Source: Omphiscola glabra (lineage: Eukaryota > Mollusca > Gastropoda > Lymnaeidae). Taken from it: DNA of 64,000 bases. The number at the start of each line of letters is the position of its first letter. The stretch's first letter is position 1. The stretch is taken from the NCBI GenBank assembly GCA_964017045.1, contig OZ024808.1, forward strand, positions 8,565,284 to 8,629,283, given 5' to 3'. A program made the translations under genes and the position numbers. Under the pieces are notes generated by a model. It was given only the letters and a program-made list of their open reading frames with translations. It did no database searches and was not told the origin of the DNA. Of this stretch, positions 24,101 through 40,328 are shown piece by piece.

Positions 24101-27100
24101 ATCTAAAACTACAACTACAACTACATCAGCTACATCTAAAACTACATCTACAACTGCATCTACAGCTACATCTAAAACTACATCTACAACTACAACTACA
24201 TCTAAAACTACATCTACAACTGCTACTACATCAGTTACATCTAAAACTACATCTACAACTGCAACTATATCAGCTAGATCTAAAACTACATCTACAACTG
24301 GAACTACATCAGCTACATCTAAAACTACATCTACAACTACATCTACAACTGCAACTACATCAGCTACATCTAAAACTACATCTACAACTGCATCTACAGC
24401 TACATCTAAAACTACATCTAAAACTACAACTACATCTAAAACTACATCTACAACTGCTACTACATCAGTTACATCTAAAACTACATCTACAACTGCATCT
24501 ACATCTTAAACTACATCTATAACTTCATCTACAACTATATCTAAAACTACATCTACAACTGCAACTACATCAGATACATCTAAAACTACATCTACAACTG
24601 CATATACAGCTACATCTAAAACTACATCTACAACTGCAAATACATTAGCTACATCTAAAACTACATCTACAACTTCATATACAACTACATCTAAAACTAC
24701 ATCTACAACTGCAACTACATCAGCTACATCTAAAACTACATAAAAAACTACATCTACAGCTACATCTACAACTACATCTACAACTGCAACTAAAACTACA
24801 TCTACAACTTCATCTACTACTATATCTAAACCTACAACTACAACTACATCAGCTACATCCTTAAAGTACATATACAACTACATCAGTTACATCTAAAACT
24901 ACATCTACAACTGCAACTACATCAGCTAAATCTAAAACTACATCTACAACTACACTAAAATTACATCTAAAACTACATTTACAAATGCAACTACATCAGC
25001 TACAACTAAAACTACTTATAAAACTACATCAACAACTACATCTACAAGTACATCTATAACTGCAACTACATCTGCTAAATATAAAACTACATCTCCAACT
25101 ACATCTAAAACTACATCTACAACTACATCTAAAACTACAACTACATCTAAAACTACATCTACAACTGCTACTACATCAGTTACATCTAAAACTACATCTA
25201 CAAATGCAAATATATCAGCTACATCTAAAACTACATCTACAACTGCAACTACATCAGCTACATCTAAAACTACATCTACAACTACATCTACAACTGCAAC
25301 TAATTCAGCTACATCTAAAACTACATCTACAACTTCATCTACAACTACATCTAAAACTACATCTACAACTGAAACTACATCAGCTACATCTAAAACTACA
25401 TATAAAACTACATCTATAGCTACATCTACAACTACATCTACAACTAGATCATCTACATCAAAAACTACATCTACAACTGCATCTAAAACTACATCTACAT
25501 CAGCTACATCTAAAACTACATATAAAACTACATCTACAGCTACATCTACAACTACATCAACAACTACATCCTCTACATCTAAAACTACATCTACAACTAC
25601 ATCTAAAACTACATCTAGAACTTCATCTACTACTATATCTAAAACTACAACTACAACTGCAACTACATCAGCTACATCTAAAACTACATCTACAACTGCA
25701 TCTACAGCTACATCTAAAACTACATCTAAAACTACAACTACATCTAAAACTACATCTACAACTGCTACTACATCAGTTACATCTAAAACTACATCTACAA
25801 CTGCATCTACATCTTAAACTTCATCTACAACTATATCTAAAACTACATCTACAACTGCAACTACATCAGATACATCTAAAACTACATCTACAACTGCATA
25901 TACAGCTACATCTAAAACTACATCTACAACTGCAAATACATTAGCTACATCTAAATCTACATCTAAAACTACACCTACAACTGCAACTACATCAGTTACA
26001 TCTTAAACTGCATCTCCAACTACATCTAAAACTACATCTACAACTACATCTACAACTATATCTAAAACTACATCTAAAACTGCAACTACATCAGCTACAT
26101 CTAAAACTACATCTACAACTGTAACTACATCAGCTACATCTCAAACTACATCTACAACTTCATCTACAACTACATCTAAAACTACATCTACATCTACAAC
26201 TACATCATCTACATCAAAAACTACTTCTACAACTTCATCTACTACTATATCTAAAACTACAACTACATCAGCTACATCTAAAACTACATCTACAACTGCA
26301 TCTACAGCTACATCTAAAACTACATCTACAACTGCAAATACATAAGCTACATCTAAAACTACATTTACAATTGCAACTACATCAGCTACATCTAAACTAC
26401 ATCTAAAACTACATCTAAAACTACATCTACAAAAACATCTATAACTGCAACTACATCTGCTAAATAAGAAAACTACATCTCCAACTACATCTAAAACTAC
26501 AACTAAATCTAAAACTACATCTACAACTGCTACTACACCAGTTACATCTAAAACTACATCTACAACTACACTACAATTACATCTAAAACTACATTTACAA
26601 CTGCAACTACATCAGCTACAACTAAAACTACTTATAAAACTACATCAACAACTACATCTACAAGTACATCTATAACTGCAACTACATCTGCTAAATATAA
26701 AACTACATCTCCAACTACATCTAAAACTACATCTACAACTACATCTAAAACTACAACTACATCTAAAACTACATCTACAACTGCAACTACATCAGTTACA
26801 TCTAAAACTACATCTACAAATGCAAATATATCAGCTACATCTAAAACTACATCTACAACTGCAACTACATCAGCTACATCTAAAACTACACCTACAACTA
26901 CATCTACAACTGCAACTAATTCAGCTACATCTAAAACTACATCTACAACTTCATCTACAACTACATCAAAAACTACATCTACAACTGAAACTACATCAAC
27001 TACATCTAAAACTATATATAAAACTACATCTATAGCTACATCTACAACTACATCTACAACTAGATCATCTACATCAAAAACTACATCTACAACTGCATCT

Positions 27101-30100
27101 AAAACTACATCTACAACTGCAACTACATCAGCTACATCTAAAACTACATATAAAACTACATCTACAGCTACATCTACAACTACATCAACAACTACATCCT
27201 CTACATCTAAAACTACATCTACAAATGCATCTAGAACTACATCTAAAACTACATCTAGAACTTCATCTACTACTATATCTAAAACTACAACTACAACTGC
27301 AACTAAATCAGCTACATCTAAAACTACATCTACAACTGCATCTACAGCTACATCTAAAACTACATCTAAAACTACAACTACATCTAAAACTACATCTACA
27401 ACTGCTACTACATCAGTTACATCTAAAACTACATCTACAACTGCATCTACATCTAAAACTACATCTATAACTTCATCTACAACTATATCTAAAACTACAT
27501 CTACAACTGCAACTACATCAGATACATCTAAAACTACATCTACAACTGCATATACAGCTACATCTAAAACTACATCTACAACTGCAAATACATTAGCTAC
27601 ATCTAAATCTACATCTAAAACTACACCTACAACTGCAACTACATCAGTTACATCTTAAACTGCATCTCCAACTACATCTAAAACTACATCTACAACTATA
27701 TCTAAAACTACATCTAAAACTGCAACTACATCAGCTACATCTAAAACTACATCTACAACTGTAACTACATCAGCTACATCTCAAACTACATCTACAACTG
27801 CATCTACAACTTCATCTAAAACTACATCTACATCTACAACTACATCATCTACATCTAAAACTACTTCTACAACTTCATCTACTACTATATCTAAAACTAC
27901 AACTACAACTACATCAGCTACATCTAAAACTACATCTACAACTGCATCTACATCTTAAACTACATCTATAACTTCATCTACAACTATATCTAAAACTACA
28001 TCTACAACTGCAACTACATCATATACATCTAAAACTACATCTACAACTGCATATACAGCTACATCTAAAACTACATCTACAACTGCAAATACATTAGCTA
28101 CATCTAAATCTACATCTAAAACTACACCTACAACTGCAACTACATCAGTTACATCTTAAACTGCATCTCCAACTACATCTAAAACTACATCTACAACTAC
28201 ATCTACAACTATATCTAAAACTACATCTAAAACTGCAACTACATCAGCTACATCTAAAACTACATCTACAACTGTAACTACATCAGCTACATCTCAAACT
28301 ACATCTACAACTTCATCTACAACTACATCTAAAACTACATCTACATCTACAACTACATCATCTACATCAAAAACTACTTCTACAACTTCATCTACTACTA
28401 TATCTAAAACTACAACTACATCAGCTACATCTAAAACTACATCTACAACTGCATCTACAGCTACATCTAAAACTACATCTACAACTGCAAATACATAAGC
28501 TACATCTAAAACTACATTTACAATTGGAACTACATCAGCTACATCTAAACTACATCTAAAACTACATCTAAAACTACATCTACAAAAACATCTATAACTG
28601 CAACTACATCTGCTAAATAAGAAAACTACATCTCCAACTACATCTAAAACTACAACTACATCTAAAACTACATCTACAACTGCTACTACACCAGTTACAT
28701 CTAAAACTACATCTACAACTACACTACAATTACATCTAAAACTACATTTACAACTGCAACTACATCAGCTACAACTAAAACTACTTATAAAACTACATCA
28801 ACAACTACATCTACAAGTACATCTATAACTGCAACTACATCTGCTAAATATAAAACTACATCTCCAACTACATCTAAAACTACATCTACAACTACATCTA
28901 AAACTACAACTACATCTAAAACTACATCTACAACTGCAACTACATCAGTTACATCTAAAACTACATCTACAAATGCAAATATATCAGCTACATCTAAAAC
29001 TACATCTACAACTGCAACTACATCAGCTACATCTAAAACTACACCTACAACTACATCTACAACTGCAACTAATTCAGCTACATCTAAAACTACATCTACA
29101 ACTTCATCTACAACTACATCAAAAACTACATCTACAACTGAAACTACATCAGCTACATCTAAAACTATATATAAAACTACATCTATAGCTACATCTACAA
29201 CTACATCTACAACTAGATCATCTACATCAAAAACTACATCTACAACTGCATCTAAAACTACATCTACAACTGCAACTACATCAGCTACATATAAAACTAC
29301 ATATAAAACTACATTTACAGCTACATCTACAACTACATCAACAACTACATCCTCTACATCTAAAACTACATCTACAAATGCATCTAGAACTACATCTAAA
29401 ACTACATCTAGAACTTCATCTACTACTATATCTAAAACTACAACTACAACTGCAACTAAATCAGCTACATCTAAAACTACATCTACAACTGCATCTACAG
29501 CTACATCTAAAACTACATTTAAAACTACAACTACATCTAAAACTACATCTACAACTGCTACTACATCAGTTACATCTAAAACTACATCTACAACTGCATC
29601 TACATCTAAAACTACATCTATAACTTCATCTACAACTATATCTAAAACTACATCTACAACTGCAACTACATCAGATACATCTAAAACTACATCTACAACT
29701 GCATATACAGCTACATCTAAAACTACATCTACAACTGCAAATACATTAGCTACATCTAAATCTACATCTAAAACTACACCTACAACTGCAACTACATCAG
29801 TTACATCTTAAACTGCATCTCCAACTACATCTAAAACTACATCTACAACTATATCTAAAACTACATCTAAAACTGCAACTACATCAGCTACATCTAAAAC
29901 TACATCTACAACTGTAACTACATCAGCTACATCTCAAACTACATCTACAACTGCATCTACAACTTCATCTAAAACTACATCTACATCTACAACTACATCA
30001 TCTACATCTAAAACTACTTCTACAACTTCATCTACTACTATATCTAAAACTACAACTACAACTACATCAGCTACATCTAAAACTACATCTACAACTGCAT

Positions 30101-33100
30101 CTACAGCTACATCTAAAACTACATCTACAACTACAACTACATCTAAAACTACATCTACAACTGCTACTACATCAGTTACATCTAAAACTACATCTACAAC
30201 TGCAACTATATCAGCTAGATCTAAAACTACATCTAAAACTGCAACTACATCAGCTACATCTAAAACTACATCTACAACTACATCTACAACTGCAACTACA
30301 TCAGCTACATCTAAAACTACATCTACAACTGCATCTACAGCTACATCTAAAACTACATCTAAAACTACAACTACATCTAAAACTACATCTACAACTGCTA
30401 CTACATCAGTTACATCTAAAACTACATCTACAACTGCATCTACATCTTAAACTACATCTATAACTTCATCTACAACTATATCTAAAACTACATCTACAAC
30501 TGCAACTACATCAGATACATCTAAAACTACATCTACAACTGCATATACAGCTACATCTAAAACTACATCTACAACTGCAAATACATTAGCTACATCTAAA
30601 TCTACATCTAAAACTACACCTACAACTGCAACTACATCAGTTACATCTTAAACTGCATCTCCAACTACATCTAAAACTACATCTACAACTACATCTACAA
30701 CTATATCTAAAACTACATCTAAAACTGCAACTACATCAGCTACATCTAAAACTACATCTACAACTGTAACTACATCAGCTACATCTCAAACTACATCTAC
30801 AACTTCATCTACAACTACATCTAAAACTACTTATAAAACTACATCAACAACTACATCTACAAGTACATCTATAACTGCAACTACATCTGCTAAATATAAA
30901 ACTACATCTCCAACTACATCTAAAACTACATCTACAACTACATCTAAAACTACAACTACATCTAAAACTACATCTACAACTGCAACTACATCAGTTACAT
31001 CTAAAACTACATCTACAAATGCAAATATATCAGCTACATCTAAAACTACATCTACAACTGCAACTACATCAGCTACATCTAAAACTACACCTACAACTAC
31101 ATCTACAACTGCAACTAATTCAGCTACATCTAAAACTACATCTACAACTTCATCTATAACTACATCAAAAACTACATCTACAACTGAAACTACATCAGCT
31201 ACATCTAAAACTATATATAAAACTACATCTATAGCTACATCTACAACTACATCTACAACTAGATCATCTACATCAAAAACTACATCTACAACTGCATCTA
31301 AAACTACATCTACAACTGCAACTACATCAGCTACATCTAAAACTACATATAAAACTACATATACAGCTACATCTACAACTACATCAACAACTACATCCTC
31401 TACATCTAAAACTACATCTACAAATGCATCTAGAACTACATCTAAAACTACATCTAGAACTTCATCTACTACTATATCTAAAACTACAACTACAACTGCA
31501 ACTAAATCAGCTACATCTAAAACTACATCTACAACTGCATCTACAGCTACATCTAAAACTACATTTAAAACTACAACTACATCTAAAACTACATCTACAA
31601 CTGCTACTACATCAGTTACATCTAAAACTACATCTACAACTGCATCTACATCTAAAACTACATCTATAACTTCATCTACAACTATATCTAAAACTACATC
31701 TACAACTGCATCTACAACTTCATCTAAAACTACATCTACATCTACAACTACATCATCTACATCTAAAACTACTTCTACAACTTCATCTACTACTATATCT
31801 AAAACTACAACTACAACTACATCAGCTACATCTAAAACTACATCTACAACTGCATCTACAGCTACATCTAAAACTACATCTACAACTACAACTACATCTA
31901 AAACTACATCTACAACTGCTACTACATCAGTTACATCTAAAACTACATCTACAACTGCAACTATATCAGCTAGATCTAAAACTACATCTAAAACTGCAAC
32001 TACATCAGCTACATCTAAAACTACATCTACAACTACATCTACAACTGCAACTACATCAGCTACATCTAAAACTACATCTACAACTGCATCTACAGCTACA
32101 TCTAAAACTACAACTACATCTAAAACTACATCTACAACTGCTACTACATCAGTTACATCTAAAACTACATCTACAACTGCATCTACATCTTAAACTACAT
32201 CTATAACTTCATCTACAACTATATCTAAAACTACATCTACAACTGCAACTACATCAGATACATCTAAAACTACATCTACAACTGCATATACAGCTACATC
32301 TAAAACTACATCTACAACTGCAAATACATTAGCTACATCTAAATCTACATCTAAAACTACACCTACAACTGCAACTACATCAGTTACATCTTAAACTGCA
32401 TCTCCAACTACATCTAAAACTACATCTACAACTACATCTACAACTATATCTAAAACTACATCTAAAACTGCAACTACATCAGCTACATCTAAAACTACAT
32501 CTACAACTGTAACTACATCAGCTACATCTCAAACTACATCTACAACTTCATCTACAACTACATCTAAAACTACATCTACATCTACAACTACATCATCTAC
32601 ATCTAAAACTACTTCTACAACTTCATCTACTACTATATCTAAAACTACAACTACATCAGCTACATCTAAAACTACATCTACAACTGCATCTACAGCTACA
32701 TCTAAAACTACATCTACAACTGCAAATACATAAGCTACATCTAAAACTACATTTACAATTGCAACTACATCAGCTACATCTAAACTACATCTAAAACTAC
32801 ATCTACAAAAACATCTATAACTGCAACTACATCTGCTAAATAAGAAAACTACATCTCCAACTACATCTAAAACTACAACTACATCTAAAACTACATCTAC
32901 AACTGCTACTACACCAGTTACATCTAAAACTACATCTACAACTACACTACAATTACGTCTAAAACTACATTTACAACTGCAACTACATCAGCTACAACTA
33001 AAACTACTTATAAAACTACATCAACAACTACAACTACAAGTACATCTATAACTGCAACTACATCTGCTAAATATAAAACTACATCTCCAACTACATCTAA

Positions 33101-35740
33101 AACTACATCTACAACTACATCTAAAACTACAACTACATCTAAAACTACATCTACAACTGCTACTACATCAGTTACATCTAAAACTACATCTACAAATGCA
33201 AATATATCAGCTACATCTAAAACTACATCTACAACTGCAACTACATCAGCTACATCTAAAACTACATCTACAACTACATCTACAACTACATCAAAAACTA
33301 CATCTACAACTGAAACTACATCGGCTACATCTAAAACTACATATAAAACTACATCTATAGCTACATCTACAACTACATCTACAACTAGATCATCTACATC
33401 AAAAACTACATCTACAACTGCATCTAAAACTACATCTACAACTGCAACTACATCAGCTACATCTAAAACTACATATAAAACTACATCTACAGCTACATCT
33501 ACAACTACATCAACAACTACATCATCTACATCTAAAACTACATCTACAAATGCATCTAGAACTACATCTAAAACTACACCTAGAACTTCATCTACTACTA
33601 TATCTAAAACTACAACTACAACTGCAACTACATCAGCTACATCTAAAACTACATCTACAACTGCATCTACAGCTACATCTAAAACTACATCTAAAACTAC
33701 AACTACATCTAAAACTACATCTACAACTGCTACTACATCAGTTACATCTAAAACTACATCTACAACTGCATCTACATCTTAAACTACATCTATAACTTCA
33801 TCTACAACTATATCTAAAACTACATCTACAACTGCAACTACATCAGATACATCTAAAACTACATCTACAACTGCATATACAGCTACATCTAAAACTACAT
33901 CTACAACTGCAAATACATTAGCTACATCTAAATCTACATCTAAATCTACACCTACAACTGCAACTACATCAGTTACATCTTAAACTGCATCTCCAACTAC
34001 ATCTAAAACTACATCTACAACTATATCTAAAACTACATCTAAAACTGCAACTACATCAGCTACATCTAAAACTACATCTACAACTGTAACTACATCAGCT
34101 ACATCTCAAACTACATCTACAACTGCATCTACAACTTCATCTAAAACTACATCTACATCTACAACTACATCATCTACATCTAAAACTACTTCTACAACTT
34201 CATCTACTACTATATCTAAAACTACAACTACATCAGCTACATCTAAAACTACATCTACAACTGCATCTACAGCTACATCTAAAACTACATCTACAACTAC
34301 AACTACATCTAAAACTACATCTACAACTGCTACTACATCAGTTACATCTAAAACTACATCTACAACTGCAACTATATCAGCTAGATCTAAAACTACATCT
34401 ACAACTGCAACTACATCAGCTACATCTAAAACTACATCTACAACTACATCTACAACTGCAACTACATCAGCTACATCTAAAACTACATCTACAACTTCAT
34501 CTACAACTACATCTAAAACTACATCTACAACTGCAACTACATCAGCTACATCTAAAACTACATAAAAAACTACATCTACAGCTACATCTACAACTACATC
34601 TACAACTGCAACTAAAACTACATCTACAACTTCATCTACTACTATATCTAAACCTACAACTACAACTACATCAGCTACATCTAAAACTGCATCTACAACT
34701 GCATCTACAGCTACATCTAAAACTATCTCTACAACTGCAAATACATAAGCTACATCTAAAACTACATTTACAACTACAACTACAATTACATCTAAAACTA
34801 CATTTACACATGCAACTACATCAGCTACATCTTAAAGTACATCTACAACTACATCAGTTACATCTAAAACTACATTTACAACTGCAACTACATCAGCTAC
34901 ATCTAAAACTACTTATAAAACTACATCAACAACTACATCTACAAGTACATCTATAACTGCAACTACATCTGCTAAATATAAAACTACATCTCCAACTACA
35001 TCTAAAACTACATCTACAACTACATCTAAAACTACAACTACATCTAAAACTACATCTACAACTGCTACTACATAAGTTACAGCTAAAACTACATCTACAA
35101 ATGCAAATATATCAGCTACATCTAAAACTACATCTACAACTGCAGCTACATCAGCTACATATAAAACTACATCTACAACTACATCTACAACTAATTCAGC
35201 TACATCTAAAACTACATCTACAACTTCATCTACAACTACATCTAAAACTACATCTACAACTGAAACTACATCAGCTACATCTAAAACTACATATAAAACT
35301 ACATCTATAGCTACATCTACAACTACATCTACAACTAGATCATCTACATCAAAAACTACATCTACAACTGCATCTAAAACTACATCTAAAACTACATCTA
35401 CAACTGCATCTACATCAGCTACATCTAAAACTACATATAAAAGTACATCTACAGCTACATCTACAACTACATCTACAACTACATCCTCTACATCTAAAAC
35501 TACATCTACAACTGCATCTAGAACTACATCTAAAACTACATCTACAACTTCATCTACTACTATATCTAAAACTACAACTACAACTGCAACTACATAAGCT
35601 ACATCTAAAACTACATCTACAACTGCATCTACAGCTACATCTAAAACTACATCTAAAACTACAACTACATCTAAAACTACATCTACAACTGCTACTACAT
35701 CAGTTACATCTAAAACTACATCTACAACTGCATCTACATC
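18100..35740 (+). repeat. About 2.1- and 3.65-kb higher-order repeat block
   Basis: A QIYQLHLKLHLQ-type segment recurs at 21557, 25204, 26820, 28973 and 35101. Another segment (HLELHLKLHLEL in one + frame) recurs at 27225, 29378, 31424 and 33550, spacings 2153, 2046 and 2126. CTAAATAAGAAAACTACATC recurs at about 22812, 26462, 28614 and 32838. Spacings of 3647-3650 bp link the 21.5-22.8 kb and 25.2-26.5 kb regions. ACAACTAGATCATCTACATC and CATCCTCTACATC variants are typical of this block. Confidence 0.7.
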
Positions 35741-38700
35741 TTAAACTACATCTATAACTTCATCTACAACTATATCTAAAACTACATCTACAACTGCAAC
35801 TACATCAGCTACATCTAAAACTACATCTACAACTGCATATACAGCTACATCTAAAACTACATCTACAACTGCAAATACATCAGCTACATCTAAAACTACA
35901 TCTAAAACTACACCTACAACTGCAACTACATCAGTTACATCTTAAACTGCATCTCCAACTACATCTACAACTACATCTACAACTATATCTAAAACTACAT
36001 CTACAACTGCAACTACATCTACAACTGTAACTACATCAGCTACATCTGAAACTACATCTACAACTGCATCTACAACTACATCTAAAACTACATCTACAGC
36101 TGCAAATATATCAGCTACATCTAAAACTACATTTACAACTACATCTAAAAGTACATCTACAACTGCACCTACAACAGCTACATCTAAAACTACATCTACA
36201 ACTACATCTACAACTACATCTAAAGTTACATCTACAACTGCATCAGCTACATCTAAAACTACATCCACAACTGCAACTACATCAGCTACATCTAAAAGTA
36301 CATCGACAACTACATATAAAACTACATCTTAAACAACTCAACTACATCAGCTACATATAAAACTACATCTACAACTGCAACTACATCAGATAAATCTAAA
36401 ATTACATCTACATTTACATCTAAAACTACATCTACAACTACATCTAAAACTACATCTACAACTGCAACTTCATCAGCTACATCTAAAACTACATCTACAA
36501 CTACACTACAATTACATATAAAACTACATTTACAACTGCAACTACATCAGCTACATCTAAAACTACTTATAAAACTACATCAACAACGACATCTACAACT
36601 ACATCTATAACTGCAACTACATCTGCTAAATATAAAACTACATCTCCAACTACATCTAAAACTACATCTAAAACTACAACTACATCTAAAACTACATCTA
36701 CAACTGCTAGTACATCAGTTACATCTAAAACTACATCTACAACTGCAACTATATCAGCTACATCTAAAACTACATCTACAACTGCAACTACATCAGCTAC
36801 ATCTAAAACTACATCTACAACTACATCTACAACTACATCAGCTACATCTAAAACTACATCTACAACTTCATCTACAACTACATCTAAAACTACATCTACA
36901 ACTGCAACTACATCAGCTACATCTAAAACTACATCTACAGCTACATCTACAACTACATCTACAACTACATCATCTACATCTAAAACTACTTCTACAACTT
37001 CATCTACTACTATATCTAAAACTACAACTACAACTACATCAGCTACATCTAAAACTACATCTACAACTGCATCTACAGCTACATCTACAACTGCAAATAC
37101 ATAAGCTACATCTAAAACTACATTTACAATTGCAACTACATTAGCTACATCTAAACTACATCTAAAACTACATCTAAAACTACATCTACAAAAACATCTA
37201 TAACTGCAACTACATCTGCTAAATATAAAACTACATCTCCAACTACATCTAAAACTACAACTACATCTAAAACTACATCTACAACTGCTACTACATCAGT
37301 TACATCTAAAACTACATCTACAACTGCAACTACATCAGCTACATCTAAAACTACATCTAAAACTACATCTTAAACTACATCTACAAATACATCTATAACT
37401 GCAACTACATCTGCTAAATATAAAACTACATCTCCAACTACATCTAAAACTACAACTACATCTAAAACTACATCTACAACTGCTACTACATCAGTTACAT
37501 CTAAAACTACATCATCTACATCTAAAACTACTTCTACAACTTCATCTACTACTATATCTAAAACTACAACTACAACTACATCAGCTACATCTAAAACTAC
37601 ATCTACAGCTACATCTACAACTGCAAATACATAAGCTACATCTAAAACTACATTTACAATTGCAACTACATCAGCTACATCTAAACTACATCTAAAACTA
37701 CATCTAAAACTACATCTACAAAAACATCTATAACTGCAACTACATCTGCTAGATATAAAACTACATCTCCAACTACATCTAAAACTACAACTACATCTAA
37801 AACTACATCTAAAACTGCTACTACATCAGTTACATCTAAAACTACATCTACAACTGCAACTACATCAGCTACATCTAAAACTACATCTAAAACTACATCT
37901 ACAAATACATCTATAACTGCAACTACATCTGCTAAATATAAAACTACATCTCCAACTACATCTAAAACTACAACTACATCCAAAACTACATCTACAACTG
38001 CTACTACATCAGTTACATCTAAAACTACATCTACAACTGGAACTATATCAGCTAGATCTAAAACTACATCTACAACTGCAACTACATCATCTACATCTAA
38101 AACTACATCTACAACTACATCTACAACTGCAACTACATCAGCTACATCTAAAACTACATCTACAACTTCATCTACAACTACATCTAAAACTACATCTACA
38201 ACTGCAACGACATCAGCTACATCTAAAACTACATAAAAAACTACATCTACAGCTACATCTACAACTAAATCTACAACTGCAACAAAAACTACATCTACAA
38301 CTTCATCTACTACTATATCTAAACCTACAACTACAACTACATCAGCTACATCTAAAACTGCATCTACAACTGCATCTACAGCTACATCTAAAACTACATC
38401 TACAACTGCAAATACATAAGCTACATCTAAAACTACATTTACAACTACAACTACAATTACATCTTAAACTACATTTACACATGCAACTACATCAGCTACA
38501 TCTTAAAGTACATCTACAACTACATCAGTTACATCTAAAACTACATCTACAACTGCAACTACATCAGCTACATCTAAAACTACATCTACAACTACACTAC
38601 AATTACATCTAAAACTACATTTACAACTGCAACTACATCAGCTACATCTAAAACTACATCTACAACTTCATCTACAACTACATCTAAAACTACATCTACA

Positions 38701-40328
38701 ACTGCAACGACATCAGCTACATCTAAAACTACATAAAAAACTACATCTACAGCTACATCTACAACTAAATCTACAACTGCAACAAAAACTACATCTACAA
38801 CTTCATCTACTACTATATCTAAACCTACAACTACAACTACATCAGCTACATCTAAAACTGCATCTACAACTGCATCTACAGCTACATCTAAAACTACATC
38901 TACAACTGCAAATACATAAGCTACATCTAAAACTACATTTACAACTACAACTACAATTACATCTTAAACTACATTTACACATGCAACTACATCAGCTACA
39001 TCTTAAAGTACATCTACAACTACATCAGTTACATCTAAAACTACATCTACAACTGCAACTACATCAGCTACATCTAAAACTACATCTACAACTACACTAC
39101 AATTACATCTAAAACTACATTTACAACTGCAACTACATCAGCTACATCTAAAACTACTTATAAAACTACATCAACAACTATATCTACAAGTACATCTATA
39201 ACTGCAACTACATCTGCTAAATATAAAACTACATCTCCAACTACATCTAAAACTACATCTACAACTACATCTAAAACTACAACTACATCTAAAACTACAT
39301 CTACAACTGCTACTACATCAGTTACATCTAAAACTACATCTACAAATGCAAATATATCAGCTACATCTAAAACTACATCTACAACTGCAACTACATCAGC
39401 TACATCTAAAACTACATCTACAACTACATCTACAACTGCAACTAATTCAGCTACATCTAAACCTACATCTACAACTTCATCTACAACTACATCTAAAACT
39501 ACATCTACAACTGAAACTACATCAGCTACATCTAAAACTACATATAAAACTACATCTTTAGCTACATCAACAACTACATCTACAACTAGATCATCTACAT
39601 CAAAAACTACATCTACAACTGCATCTAAAACTACATCTAAAACTACATCTACAACTGCAACTACATCAGCTACATCTAAAACTACATATAAAACTACATC
39701 TACAGCTACATCTACAACTACATCTACAACTACATCCTCTACATCTAAAACTACATCTACAACTGCATCTAGAACTACATCTAAAACTACATCTACAACT
39801 TCATCTACTACTATATCTAAAACTACAACTACAACTGCAACTACATCAGCTACATCTAAAACTACATCTACAACTGCATCTAAAGCTACATCTAAAACTA
39901 CATCTAAAACTACAAATACATCTAAAACTACATCTACAACTGCTACTACATCAGTTACATCTAAAACTACATCTACATCTTAAACTACATCTATAACTTC
40001 ATCTACAACTATATCTAAAACTACATCTACAACTACAACTACATCAGCTACATCTAAAACTACATCTACAACTGCATATACAGCTACATCTAAAACTACA
40101 TCTACAACTGCAAATACATCAGCTACATCTAAAACTACATCTAAAACTACACCTACAACTGCAACTACATCAGTTACATCTTAAACTGCATCTCCAACTA
40201 CATCTAAAACTACATCTACAACTACATCTACAACTATATCTAAAACTACATCTACAACTGCAACTACATCAGCTACATCTAAAACTACATCTACAACTGC
40301 ATCTAAAACTACATCTACAACTACATCT
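35740..40328 (+). repeat. Mosaic satellite segment
   Basis: Combines modules typical of the 2.3-kb block (TTAAACAACTCAACTACATC at about 36328) with modules of the 2.1-kb block (CATCTACAAATGCAAATATA at about 39336). A repeat of about 530 bp is suggested by two ACATTTACAATTGCAACTAC segments near 37121 and 37653. It contains the 500-bp duplication listed separately. Confidence 0.55.
38122..39121 (+). repeat. 500-bp tandem duplication, apparently exact
   Basis: 38122-38621 and 38622-39121 match base for base wherever I compared them, including rare variants GCAACGACATCAG, ACATAAAAAACTAC, AAATCTACAACTGCAACAAA and ATTACATCTTAAAC. Identity continues 36 bases past the right copy (to 39157). Within an array whose neighbouring modules differ, this points to a very recent duplication or an assembly duplication. 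Confidence 0.85.
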
